Below, in pieces: positions 34,256 through 46,437 of a stretch of DNA of 64,000 nucleotides. How positions within the stretch are numbered: position 1 is the stretch's first letter; each line of letters opens with the position of its first letter. The stretch is from Atherinomorus stipes (lineage: Eukaryota > Chordata > Actinopteri > Atheriniformes > Atherinidae): NCBI GenBank assembly GCA_023101725.1, contig JALJCO010010219.1:124001-188000 (forward strand), in the 5' to 3' direction. The position numbers were made by a program, and so were the translations under genes. The notes beneath the pieces were generated by a model that was given only the letters and a program-made list of their open reading frames with translations, was not told the DNA's origin and made no database searches.

Positions 34256-37200
34256 TCTCTGTGGGATCAGGCAAGGGCTTGCCTGTATGACTAGGGCCAC
34301 TCACAAGTTTCCCGTCTGGTAATGCTCTAGCCCTGCCCAGAGACGTAGGCAGCAGAACTGGCCAGCAGGCAGGGGGAGGCTGATAGGGCTTGCTAAACAT
34401 TTTCTGCCTATTTGGTAAGCACTACAAAGACTTCCACATACACACTGTGTCTTTAGACTGTGGCTAAGAGGAGAGGCAAGCAAGGAAAATAAACACCACT
34501 GGATGTTGTTGGCGAAGGAGGGTGAGACACAAGGGGCTTGATAGAGTTCAGAGTTCTTGACCCACTTGCAAATAAAGGAAGGAATGACAAATAGGTCAGT
34601 GCTGAGAGTAAGGTGCTGCACAGAAAACTGCTAAGAGAAATAGCCACTGTCTTCAAGTGTTTGTTCACTTTATACTAACTTTTTAAACTCTGTTTAGGCT
34701 TGTTGTGCATTGTTTCTTGTAAGGGTTTAATCTATTGCTGTGATTAAATAGCATTGTTTCTGTTATTAATAGTGATATTATGAAGATATTTGCGCATCCC
34801 GTTCTGCAGCTTCTTAGGAGCCGTTAAAGCAACTCCTCAAGAAACACCGCATCAGATAGTTTGCTAGATTGTAGAGGAGCAACCATGCTGATAGCGAGCA
34901 GGGTACAGGTGGGATGTTGAGTTATAGTTTCAGACACCTCTCTAGGTGACATCTCTTCTTAATGAGGAGGAAAATATGTGACACGTCTTGTGACAGATGA
35001 AGTTCACTGTTAGGGTAAGCTGCTTCAACTAGGTCCATGCAATAGTGAAATAAAACTTAAGCTCTTGTAACTTTGTGCACCATCCTGAAGAGTTTATTCT
35101 CTTGCAGATTGATTTCAGTTTTTCTTGGCTACTCACAACATGGTCAGTTTCATGACAACTTTTCCCTCCAGTCTGCTCGCCCCCATCCTCACCAGTATCT
35201 TGTTAAAAGCAGATTGCAATCTCGCCTGCCTGCCATGTAAATAGCTTGCCTTTTGGCCCGTGGTTTAAAGACTTCACAGCAACCCTGACTGCCTTCCTCG
35301 ATAACCAGATGCATATTTTTTTTGGCTTTGCATACTTGTTAAACCCGTTTTTTTAAACGTGCGGGCACAGAGAGGGTAAAAGAAGAGCAAAGTACACGAA
35401 GACGCCCAAATGCTGGGAAAGTGTTTCGAATGCCGCTCAGAAAGCAAAAGGAGATGAAGTTTTGAAGATGGTGTTTTGTGTTTTTTTTTTTTTTTTATGC
35501 AGCTCAGTGTCACAAGATAAATTGGTTCCAGTAAAGTTTGTCTGCTACACGTGCTGCACTTTGTGCTATTTCTGAAGGGCCGCTATGGAAGAAAAGTGAT
35601 GTTACTTCAAGTAAATTCCAGCAAGAGGTTAAACTAGGACGCCATATGTGTTTGTACGTGTGAGTGTGTGTTTGTGTGCACACATGTGTACGCGTCTGTG
35701 TTACCAACAATAGACTCCAGGGGAATTGCAGGGGACTTCAGTGGCTGTGGGCAGGTCCAAGACACCACCCATCAATTTGGCGGTGAGACTGAATACAGTT
35801 TGATATTCCTGTATGTTTGTGCGCACACCACTATGGCCCAAAACTAGCAGGTTCAGACAGCCTGGAGGACAGGTTTTGTGATGTCGCCGTGGCAGTTGGA
35901 GACTTGATTTTCGAGTGAAAAGTTGGCTGTATACAGTAAGTTACATGTAGCTGTCAGATTAAGTTTGCTTACTATTTTATTTATGTTGTCGAACGATCTG
36001 TTGTGTCTGTGGTAATTCTGTTACATTTCATAGCAAGCATCATATCTGTGCTGCTGTGCTGCTGTGCTGCTGTTCTGCGCACACAGATATTTGCATTTGT
36101 ATATGCTTGACCGTTTTCTTACAGTTTGAATTGTTTCATCAGCTTCTTCCTTCATGAATGCAGCTTCACTTCCCCCTAATGTTTGGTTCCCCTGGTCAGC
36201 TGCTTAGTATACCACAGCTTCCAGCCTGGCTAGACAGACAGACCCCTCTCTGTTGTTTTTCTGTTGTTGTGCTGAAGACTAGGGGGAGTAAAGGGGCTTC
36301 TTCTGTTCTCTTCTGGGACATTTATTATGGAGAGGCCAACACAACCTGATCAAATTAGAGTAGGAGAGTGAGGCCTGGGATGTTTATCTGAGAGGGGGTG
36401 AAGCTTGACTTGAATTGAGGATCACTGAGGCTTTTTCAGTATCGTTAAAAACACCAAGTAGTTTGAGGTGGTTGGCTTATCAGAGCATTTAACATTATAA
36501 AATAGCAACAAATGTTTGTTATTTTGCATAACCCATCCGGAAGCGGGTATGTGACCAATATGACAGTCTGCATATTGATTTAGAGACTGGGTTTTAAAAA
36601 GAAACAAGAGAGAAGATGGGTGGGTTGCATTAAAGGATGGTGAGACACTAGAAGGTGGGTGGGTCAGTGCAGCTTTGCCTCCTCAGCATTGGAAAGGGGA
36701 AGTGGGTGATGTGGTAGATACTATGCAGTGCAGAGTCTGAGACAGAGATGGAGCAATGATGAGATGAGAGCGACAGATGAGAGGAAGGGAAGGGGGGGAG
36801 TCAGACAGTAAGGACAGAGAGATCGAGCAAGCAGAGAGCTGGTCATCTGATAACAGAGCGGGTTCTGTTACACGCCTGCCACAGACTCGCAGGAAGTCCT
36901 CTTTCCCTGTTGGACTGCGCATGCACTAAGTGGTGCAGCCAGGGCACATTGGGTTGCCGACTGCCCAACTGGCCACTGGAGTTGTGCTGGATGTTGCTGT
37001 GCGTTGGGGTGGTGTGGCGTTTCTGAAGCCACGTGTTTTGTTATACTTCCTGGTCGGCAAGATGTGCCAACCGATTCAACAAAATAGCTGAGAAGACACA
37101 AAACTGTAACTGTCGTGAATGAAAGGAGTGTTGTGGTTTTATGGTTTTATGAGTTAAGTATTTACATAATAATATTAAATTAGCTCATTTGTTTGATGTC

Positions 37201-40069
37201 ATTGTGTGTAGATAGTTGCTCCCCCAACCAAAATAAGATCTGTTTTACTGAAGTGAATTTCAACACTGGTTCCATTTCTCTGCACTAATGATTTTAAGCT
37301 TGTGGCTATAGGATAGGTCTGAAAGTCTCATGATAATAACAGTTTGTTAGCTTTTGTAAAAAGTTGTACAGAACTTACTGTGAGAACATCATAAACCCCC
37401 GGCAACTTCCCCTGATTAAACTTTGCCCAACCTGAGGGTGGTTACCTTTCCTCTTACTGTAGCAGGTTACACCGGGTACCTGAATAAGATGTCTTGAGTT
37501 TATCATTGACATCTGAGCTGGATTCCTAGGCCACCATGTGCTCAGGAGTTATGAGTGAGCTTGTGAGTTTAATGTTCTGCCTCGCCCACTACCTTTTCTC
37601 TGGCTTTGTGTCTGCATTTTGGCAGCACTTCCTGGTTAGTTTCTAGTGAAAGCTGCCAGGCCACGACCAGCTTGCAACTTTAGTTTTATCAGTCACTTGC
37701 CCTCTTCCTGCTTCGTTCCCTATAAGGCCCATCAGGGTTTCCTTCCACTACTGGCAGTAATGAGTCACTGAGCCGTGGCACTTACTCAAAATCCACTTTT
37801 CCTAAGAACTGCCACCCCCTCCTCATTCTACTTATCTTCACATATCCTCTTGGGCCAACCTTGAACCTTCTTGACCTGAGTGAGGTGAATCCCTTGCAAC
37901 CAAGCGTGAGCTTGTTGGCACAGGGGAAAAATGGTTGCGTTAGTTGGAGGGACATAGACAAAGGAGGAAGAGAAATTGTAAGAGCATAGGGGAGATTAGA
38001 GAATCCTTCTGCTTGTTTAATATCCTTATTTTGTAGTTTTCAGTGATGGTGTTGCTGTTGTGTTTCAGCTGCACTCAAGCATAATACAATATATAAATCT
38101 ATTAGATAGGAAGTTAGTTAAATAATGCATTTAGTAATATTTTTCTAAGTATAACTAGCGATTAACACGTCACAAGTTGGTTGAATTAAAATTAACCACA
38201 GCTCTGTTTCGATTAACTGGAAGCTTGATTTAGTTATGTTTGCTCTCCCAGTTCTGAAGGAACTAGAGTGAAAGCTTAATAATGATACAAAGGACACAAA
38301 AGATGGGATGTTTGCGTTAAACTGTGTCAGGCAAAAGAGTGCTTTTCACGTTACTTTTTGGTTGTGTTTGTTAAAAGTCTAAATAACCTATCAGTATTTA
38401 TTTCCATGTCTAAGAATCATCTGAGGTTACACAGGGTTAACAGTTTTTTTTCCTTTGTATTTAGGAATGACTGGTATGTGTCAGCCAAAGAAAGAGATAC
38501 TTTGAGAGTGGAAATTCTGCAGACCTTCCATAGCTGATCCATGTCAGCCAAAATAAAAACCACTCTAACTCCCACCACAGCTTGTTGTCATGCGTTTGTC
38601 TGTGGATGAGTAGCAAGTGTGGTTCATCTGTCATGGCAGATGTTCACACATGTTCTGCAGCGTCTACTGCGAAACAGAAAGTGATTTTTCACGAGATCGG
38701 CGGATACATTTTGGGAAGGGGCAGAGGGACGTTGCAGATGAGAGGAAGGTGATGAGGGTGGAGATGGGATGAGTTGGCCCTGTATGAAAGCAGTTGTTTG
38801 ACTTGCAAAACAGGCCTGGGCGCTCATGGTCTGAGCACAGAGAGAAGGCCCTTCCCTGAAAGTGGAACACCACAGACACGGACAGCTGCGGTGCTGCTTT
38901 GTGCTGGGCTGCAGGCCTTGTCACCCACAGGCATGAATTAGTGATAAGGAATGTTTCAAGCCACGAGGAGGTGTCAGGATCAGGTTTGTGGCACTGTGTT
39001 TCCTCTTTCTTAGCGTTCTTTGCGGGTTTATTTGGGGACAGGTGGCTTCTCCATGCAGAGTAGGCCCCTCATGCTTTGCTGGCACTGAATCAAGTTGTGT
39101 ATGTGCGCATGTGTGTTTGTGTGTTTTATCTCTTCTCAGCTCAGCGTCTTTACCCCACAAAGCCGTGACCCGGGGTCAGCTGTGTACGTATGGGGATAGC
39201 GTGCTACGCAAGCCTGCAGTAATGCTTGTTCCAGTGCAGGTGTTGTAGAGCTCTGTGCTGCAGAAGAGAAGGTTGGCTCTGGTCTGGATGGCCTCACAGA
39301 GATCTGTTTCCACCTGTGAAGGACACGACCGGTAGCCATGTGGTTGCCCTTTCTCTTGCTCTTCCTCACATCTCACTCTGCTCTCCCTGCCTCCTGTGTC
39401 ATTCCTCTTTGTCTTTGCCCTCATCTCCTTCCCCTCCCTCAACATATTCAGATGAGGGGTTGGGTAATAAAATTTGCGCTTGCTCTGCCTGACAGTCTGT
39501 TTTTCAGCAAAGCTTTGTAAAAGTCACTGGTAGTACAGCTTTGTGGTCAGCTTCCGTTCAAAACTGAGTTAAAAGAATAATAGAAAAATTCAGCAGTTAG
39601 ACCATTTAATTTTTTATTAATCAAAAAGAAAGGGTTCATGTGTTTAGAAAAAATGTCTCTTCTTTAACAGAGCTAATTATTTTCATCTTAACACTTGGCT
39701 TAAAAAAGGATCTTTGACCTATTTAGTGAAGGAGAGGCTGAAACAAGCATCTGCTCCGCTCTCCTGGTTCTCTAACTGCAGAGGTCAGAGTAAACCTAAT
39801 GCTGACCTGTGGGCAAATGTGACATGTTGCCGTATCGCAGGTGTGGAGACGGACAGGCATTTCTCTGTAGATGGTGGACCAGAAAATGGCAAAGGAAAGA
39901 AAAGAAGTGAGCACCAGCAAACGTGTACAAAAGAAGACAGGCAACCAGGTTAGGCAGGTTTGGTAGTGGGGTGTAGCGTACGAACCATACCAGGAAGACT
40001 GATCAGAAGGAGTGTTGTTTGAATCTTGTAGACAGCAACATTTAATGCAACTCCACAGCCCCGCAGCGT

Positions 40070-40082
40070 TGCCCCCTGCTGG
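40070..40082 (-). promoter_or_regulatory. CTCF-like motif, minus strand
   Basis: The reverse complement reads CCAGCAGGGGGCA, fitting the CTCF core CCASYAGRKGGCR at every position. It lies in zbtb7a intron 1. Occupancy is not shown. Confidence 0.45.
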
Positions 40083-40483
40083 GTCTGCCTGGCAGATGGA
40101 GGGGGGAGGAGAATAGGACAGTGTGGATGTTCCATGTGTGTTTATGTGCGTGTGTGTTTTTGTGTGTTATTGATGTCTCTTTGATGTTACTGTATTCATT
40201 TGTGTGCGAGTGCACTGATAGACAAATCGAGGATGGCTTGTTCTGTGGAAACCCCCCTCCCACTGCATAGGCTTCAGTCGATCATTTTAATCCCACCACC
40301 ACACACACTCACACACGTGAGCGAGGGGACAGGCCTTTTCTGAAACTTGGCACATTGTTCAGGGTGGGGTAACCAGCTCAGACCGGATTGACAACCTCCC
40401 CTTTTTAATACTGTTCCCTTGCAGCTTGTTGCGTGTCCTCTTCCTCCTCCTGTGGAGTTTTTCCACAGGGTCTGCTCTGACAG

Positions 40484-40505
40484 CCCCCCCCCCCCCCCCC
40501 CCCCC
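40484..40505. repeat. poly-C tract (C22)
   Basis: An uninterrupted run of 22 C followed by a pyrimidine-rich region. It may fold as a quadruplex on the minus strand. Confidence 0.95.
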
Positions 40506-41811
40506 TTCCCTCCACCCCCTCCTTGTTCTTCCACCTCCCTCGCTTCCCTCCCTGGCTCGCAACTGACACAGAGTGCCTAGGCTGCTCAACCCAGCTCCCA
40601 GCATGCACTCTGATCCCCACAGCCCTCTGCTTATCTGTCCTCCACGACCTCTTACTTGATTTCTTGCACGAGTGTGTGCACACACCCATAGATGCATAGA
40701 CCGAAACAAACACCTGCACTCAGATATAGTACATGAATATTTTCATACAGGTATTGTATTTTTGCTTGCATAAAGCCTGACCAAATGCATAGTGACTTGT
40801 TCATTGAAAGAGTCATTTTTTGCTCTCTCATCTTTTTGCTTTGCAGTCAATTACTAACCATCCCTGCAGTATCAGTAGATCTGTTTTAAAATAAATTGTG
40901 AGCAGTTGTAATGTGCAGCACTGTGGTGCTACCATATGGCTTTTTTCCACTTACCTAAGACACTGTCTCAAGGCTCTAGAGTCCAGCTGAAAGGATTGAA
41001 ATGTAAAATATTCACTGAAGTTCAGGTGTGGGTCAGGCAAACATAGAGCATAAATTTAGACTAATTTCTTTATGCTGAACTAAATTTTGTTTTGTCATGA
41101 TCAAGTATTTATATGGATGATTTGGGTGTGAAAGTTAACATTTTCACGAGAAATGTCCATTTAAAAGAAAAAAACAAAAAAATTTTGCATTATGATACAT
41201 AAATCTGAAAACATTTTTTTTGATGGACTGAAAAAATTCTTACACACTTTATTTTGATGGAGGTCATATAAATAGATAATGCACGGATGTATAAGACATA
41301 AAAGGAAAAAACATATTAGATGGTAAACCAATAACCAGTATTCATCAAATATCTATATGCTGCACAAATAATATTACACCACTGTTTCAGCATGTTTATT
41401 TAATCATTATTGTAGTTTGTTTGCAAGATATTTACCTATAGACATTTTTTTATATTTCTTAAATCTTATTTCAAAGTGAACATAAACAAAAACAATATTA
41501 ACTTATTCAGCTGCTGAATCCAAAAACCTGTACACAAATGAACTTCACCATGTTTTTTATTTAATTCTTAAATTTTGTTCTCCATAAGTTTTTTCAAATG
41601 TTTTTTCTGCATGCTGGTATGCTCAGAGAATGAATCTATGTTCCTCTCTCTTTCTGTAACTATGTTTAAAAAAAAAAAAAAGATCTATTATTTATCTTCT
41701 CCTTGTCTCTGTTTTAATTTCTTCTACCCACAGATAGGCAGACGGACAGACGGCAGGACGGATACACGGGTGGGGGCTGTGCTAGGCGGCTCGGCGGCAG
41801 GCTGGTGGAAG

Positions 41812-42297
41812 ATGTCGTCAGGAGCCGGCGGGAGGGGCGGAAGGCGGCTCAGAGGGACAGCGAGTGGTGGAGGTGGAGGAGGGAGAGGAGGGGCGGGGGA
41901 GGCAGAGGAAGGTCCTGTGGGGATCCCTTTCCCTGAACACAGTGCGGACGTCCTGGGCAGCCTGAACAAGCAGCGGCTCAGTGGGTTGCTGTGTGACGTG
42001 CTTCTGGTCACCCAGGACCGGGAGTTCCCAGCCCACCGCTCCGTCCTGGCATCCTGCAGTTCCTACTTCCACAAGCTCTTTACTTCAGGGGCTGCCGCCG
42101 ACCAACAGAACATCTACAGCATCGACTTTGTGGCAGCAGAGGCTCTGGGAGCTTTGCTGGACTTTGCCTACACAGCCACGTTGACAGTCAGTCACAGCAG
42201 TGTGGCTGACATCCTTGCTGCTGCGCGCCTCCTGGAAATCCCACCCGTCCAGGATGTCTGTACACACCTGCTGGACACCAAAGTGCTCTCCCCGCCG
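41812..42297 (+). CDS. zbtb7a: zbtb7a coding exon 1: BTB/POZ domain
   Basis: The exon begins at acceptor ctacccacag (41733). ATG 41812 is the only in-frame start before the BTB domain. It encodes a Gly/Arg-rich leader and the whole BTB domain, used for dimerisation and corepressor binding, ending at [10 protein letters not shown]. The donor gtacaa is weak, but the frame closes within 40 bases beyond it and the next exon resumes in phase 0. Confidence 0.9.
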
Positions 42298-45200
42298 GTA
42301 CAATACTATTACAACACAAGAACTAACACTCGTTAATAGTTTATTTGAGGCTTAAACCACACTGCATCTGAACATGGGAACTCGTGCTGACTATATAGCA
42401 CGGGACTAGATTAACTCACTATCATGCTCTTCTGGTTCATGCATATTGAAAATGGGGCATACGGTCATCATACTGTCCACCTCATTAAATACTCAACATA
42501 GTGAGGCTTAGATCATGGCCTTTATCAGTGTCTCTCACTATGTCAAACACACACCCACAGCTGGAGTTTAGTTCAACACTTACTCATGCTGAGCAAACAG
42601 CATTTGTAGGACAACATGCTCCTTCACAGACTACAGACACAGCACATTGCTGCTGCTCTTCAACATGATCAACTGTAGCAGTGATATGCTGCATCTGAAT
42701 ACGTAACACCAGATACCATGTGATAATCGCACGTCGGACAGTTTATAGCCTCTCTGGGTCAGTTGGTCCAGTTTTCTGTTGTATTTTATCAGTAGCAAGA
42801 CGTTAGGGGAAGTATAAATAACATTTTTTTTTTTAAGCATAGGGATCAGGATCCTTTGTTTTCTGACACACCACATTGTAATGTGTTTCGCTAACAATTA
42901 TTTTCTGATTATACATGCCTGTACCCATGAGCTTAGTGGGCCCTTAGGTGTGCATCCAGGATACCTTGATAGTGCTTGATAGTGATCTTTCCATGCTGGA
43001 AGACTAAAGTCTCTCTGAGTCAGCCTTTCGTAGCTAACAAGTTTCACCGATTTATATATTTCTCTTTCACACTCTTGCTTTTTTAACATTTTTGCCCAAA
43101 TGTACAGTTTTATTTTCCCTTTATTTTCTGTCATGTTTCACCAGGCGGGCAGTGAGCGAAGAGATGGAGACGAGGACGAAGAGGGAAAAGGCAGAGGAGG
43201 CAAGGAGCAGGGGAACCGGGTGCGGGCTCGGGAGTACCTGGAGTACTTCCAGAGAGGGGCGCACTGGAGCAGCAGCTGCAGCACGCCGGAGCTCAGGGAC
43301 CTGCCCACACAACTGCACTTTAATCACGGTAATGGGAGCGCCCCCAGCAATGGGGCTCCTGCTGGCCCCAGTGAGTACTACTCCCCCCTGGCCCTTGCCT
43401 TGTCCCAACCCCCTGTACACGAACCAGAGGAGGAGGACGAGGATGAAGAGGAAGATGAGGATGGAGAGGCGGTGCAGGGCAATGGAGCACTCCTGGGGTC
43501 ATCATACTACCCTCCATCTCAAAATGGTCACTTCTACCTCCCCCCTGAGTCTCAGCAGGGGCAGGAGACAGAAGCAGAGGACGGTTGTCGGGAGGTTATG
43601 GTGAGAGAGAGAGGTTCAGCCAGTGCCCTCCTACAGCAAATGATGGACTCCATCGAGAGGCAGAAGGAGCGCGCAACAACAGGGGAGGAACAGGGAGATG
43701 GGGACGATCCCGACATGGAATTTTACTTGAATTATTTTAGCAGCGCACAGCATGAGGATACAGCTTCTGCTGCTGTAACCCAGGGAGTGCCGTCGCTATG
43801 GTTGTCACGAGGCAGTACAGCCCAAAACAGACCAGGAGGAGAGAGGGGGGTTGGAGAGAGAGGCAGCGGAGGTGGAGGAGGTGGTGGAGAGAGGAAGATG
43901 CGCTCTAAGGCCTTCCAGAAGTGCCCCATATGCTCAAAGGTCATTCAAGGTGCAGGCAAGCTACCCCGCCACATCAGAACGCACACGGGAGAGAAACCCT
44001 ATGAATGCGCCATCTGCAAAGTGCGCTTTACCAGGTAAGCCATTTAATGGAGGGACTACCTCATGTCACATGTACTAATAGTCTTGGACCTGACACTGTA
44101 GGCAAACTGCCCAGCAGTGGGAAACACCACAAAGCCAAGAGCTGGAGTATTAGCGCTAACCACCTTAGCTTTGCGTTAAGAAGGCAGTGCACTTTGTGTC
44201 AAAATGTTTATCTTGCTCATGTGCACTAACTTTTTTTTTTCTTTCTTTTTAAATGCCACGTGTTTACTGTAAGTGTTTACTGTAATGGCACACAGATTGC
44301 GTCTGCTATGAGAGAGGGGGGCTGGATTGTTATAAAGGTCTGTTTTATGGTGACAGCCTTCATGGCAAAGTCCTGGAATTTTAACATAGGGGTCCTATAA
44401 AAGAAGGCAGCGCCTTGGTCGTGTTATCTAGTGGACAGCTGCCATAAAGTGCTCTGCTCTGATATAGAGGGGGATTACAGGCCCTGGATGTGTGCTCCAA
44501 TAAAGTAATGTGAACTTTTGATCTGTGCTTATGTTGATTATTGCTCACATCCTAGTATCCTAGCACCACCCCCTCCCCTCACTCTGTCGCTCCTTTACCT
44601 CTCAAATGAGACCTGAAACCAGAAAAAAGTTGCTTGTCTGCAGAAGTGGACTTCAGTGCACATGATTTCCTTGTATTCAGATGTCTGTCTTTTTCCTTGA
44701 AATGATTCCTTTAATTAATTGATAAGCAGGCTTTTGCTGGAAATAGATGCAGTAGGCTTGAAATATCCAGAATCTAGTTCAGCATAACAGGTAGGGAAGA
44801 CCGATCTGAATTTAGCTTCCAGCTAAATTTGACCAGCAGTGGGAAGGGGGCATTGTAATCTTAATCCTGTTTGATCGGGGTTAAGGGTTCGCCTTGCACA
44901 GTAATAAATCACTCCCGTCCTTTAAATAATTTACCTCTGTCAGTGTGGCACTTTGTTCCAAGCATACGTGTGTATGACAATGTGTGTGTTTCTCTTCGCC
45001 TACACACATCTTTATTTCTTTATATTCGGGGCACAGTTTGGTCAGACCTCTGAGGGTTTCAGTGGGTTTACTTTGCTTATATGACAGCTAATCCACTTAC
45101 ATGGCACTTGCGATGCGTGTGTGTATGTGTGTATAACTGAAGATGTCTTAACTACACTTGTTTGTTTAGGAGCCCTCTGCTTTTTGCTGTAGAAAGGTTG

Positions 45201-46437
45201 GGTGATTTAAGAGCTCAGAAGCTAGAGAGATAGTAAGAACGAAAGGGGGAGGGAAGGACAGGAGTCAGATGAAGGCCAAGACTGCCTGATAAAGTTTGGT
45301 GGGTGGTGTATCACTGCAGAGAGAAAAATGTGTCAGAATGTGAATTAAATCATATTTTAGTTTTGGCTTGATTGTTGTGTAACTCAAATTTATCATAATT
45401 CCCATGTTGGTTGTTCGGTTTCGCCTTCTATTACACATAATTTAATGAAATATGACTCAGAGAGATAAAACTAGTTGCAGCTTGATTGCCTTACCCACAC
45501 TATCTACTACTCAACAATACATTTTTAGTTACTTTGGACTGGTTTGCAGAAAACTGTTAAGTCTTCACATTTTTTTTTATTCTGAGCTCTGTGAATAACC
45601 CTGTTGTCCTTAAGTTTAGGTTAAGAGAAACTGAAAAATGCCAGCTGACACAGTGAACATTGAGCCTCCGTGTCACTCCATAACTGTGCTCTTGTGTGCA
45701 GCCACATAGATAAAAATATAAAGTTTATGGTCTCTCTTCAGTTGGACTCTTCACCCTCAAATAACTGGAGGATAAATGATTAGAAACTAGAATAATTCAG
45801 AGCATATTATCCGTGTATAAATTGATAATGATTTTAGACTGGATTGTATATTTTTACATGACGTAGTGGACGACTGCTTGGTGAATAATAGAGGAAGTGT
45901 GCGTAAAGTGCATCAGGATGGGTGTGAGTTGATTTACAAGCTGCTAGCGCTTATTTTCCATCTTTGCATTCTTATTTTTTGTTTATTTTTGTCTTTTGCA
46001 GACAAGACAAGCTCAAGGTTCACATGCGGAAGCATACAGGAGAGAAGCCTTACCTGTGTACACAATGTGGAGCTGCCTTTGCTCACAATTACGACCTGAA
46101 GAACCACATGCGTGTACACACTGGCCTGCGCCCCTATCAGTGTTCAAGCTGCTTTAAGACTTTTGTGCGCTCTGATCACCTACACCGCCACCTCAAGAAG
46201 GACGGCTGCAATGGCATCCCCTCCCGTCGCGGCAGAAAACCTCGAGTGAGAGAGCCGGGGCTTCTTGAGGCTCCCCAAGGCCTGCTGAGCCCCAGCTCCG
46301 ACACTGGGCCTGGGCCTCGTACCATCAGGGGACGGAGGCGCTCTGAAGCATCCTCGGCAGCAGAGGTGGAGGGTGCTGCTGGAGCACATGCACACAGTCC
46401 TCAGCTGCAGGACCTAATGGGGCAAGCAGGGCCCTGA
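41812..46437 (+). CDS. zbtb7a: zbtb7a: BTB/POZ zinc-finger repressor (LRF, Pokemon)
   Basis: ZBTB7A is a nuclear BTB-zinc-finger repressor that binds GC-rich sites; in mammals it silences fetal globin and guides blood-cell fate. Coding exons 41812-42297, 43145-44034 and 46002-46437 join in phase into 603 residues plus TGA (human 584). Visible are a Gly/Arg-rich N-terminus (1-33), the BTB domain (about 34-162: [37 protein letters not shown]), REYLEYFQ, an acidic linker, [11 protein letters not shown], and four zinc fingers: C422/C425/H438/H442, C450/C453/H466/H470, C478/C481/H494/H498 and C506/C509/H522/C528. The last is C2HC, as in human. A basic RRGRKPR follows. ZBTB7B/C are alternatives, but the linker motifs and PIAS4-MAP2K2 neighbours favour ZBTB7A. 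Confidence 0.93.
42298..43144 (+). other. zbtb7a: zbtb7a intron between BTB and linker
   Basis: An 847-base interval from gtacaa to tttcaccag. All frames carry stops and no domain is seen, while the flanking codons (phase 0) join protein parts that are continuous in the human orthologue. It is an intron by inference; no repeat was recognised in it. Confidence 0.75.
43145..44034 (+). CDS. zbtb7a: zbtb7a coding exon 2: acidic linker and first zinc finger
   Basis: 296 codons plus two bases. Starts [14 protein letters not shown], then [13 protein letters not shown], a long Glu/Asp run ([14 protein letters not shown]), a [13 protein letters not shown] motif and [11 protein letters not shown], all at the same order as human ZBTB7A. 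Zinc finger 1 ([20 protein letters not shown]) and the first half of finger 2 follow. Donor gtaagc. Confidence 0.94.
44035..46001 (+). other. zbtb7a: zbtb7a intron 3
   Basis: A 1.97-kb intron splitting zinc finger 2 within an Arg codon, the position at which the human gene is split. It contains no exon that I can see. Confidence 0.85.
46002..46437 (+). CDS. zbtb7a: zbtb7a coding exon 3: zinc fingers 2-4 and C-terminus
   Basis: Begins with the base completing Arg459 and encodes [20 protein letters not shown], finger 3 ([16 protein letters not shown]), finger 4 ([19 protein letters not shown]) and the basic stretch [10 protein letters not shown]. The C-terminal 70 residues are low complexity and differ from human. 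Stop TGA 46435-46437. Confidence 0.96.

Larger units (their letters stand above)
33189..41733 (+). other. zbtb7a: zbtb7a intron 1 (inferred)
   Basis: An 8.5-kb interval from donor gtgagc (33189) to acceptor ctacccacag (41733). I see no exon in it. It carries G15 (34241-34255) and C22 (40484-40505) tracts, a GTGCTGCT repeat (36049-36073) and a minus-strand CTCF-like motif (40070-40082). Confidence 0.5.

Noticed and set aside
33960..34400. 146-codon proline-rich minus-strand frame
   Set aside because: It arises from GA/GGT-rich purine sequence of the zbtb7a intron; no domain is present.
43092..43604. 170-codon frame overlapping zbtb7a exon 2
   Set aside because: It is another frame of the same exon; the true frame carries the conserved REYLEYFQ and zinc-finger motifs.
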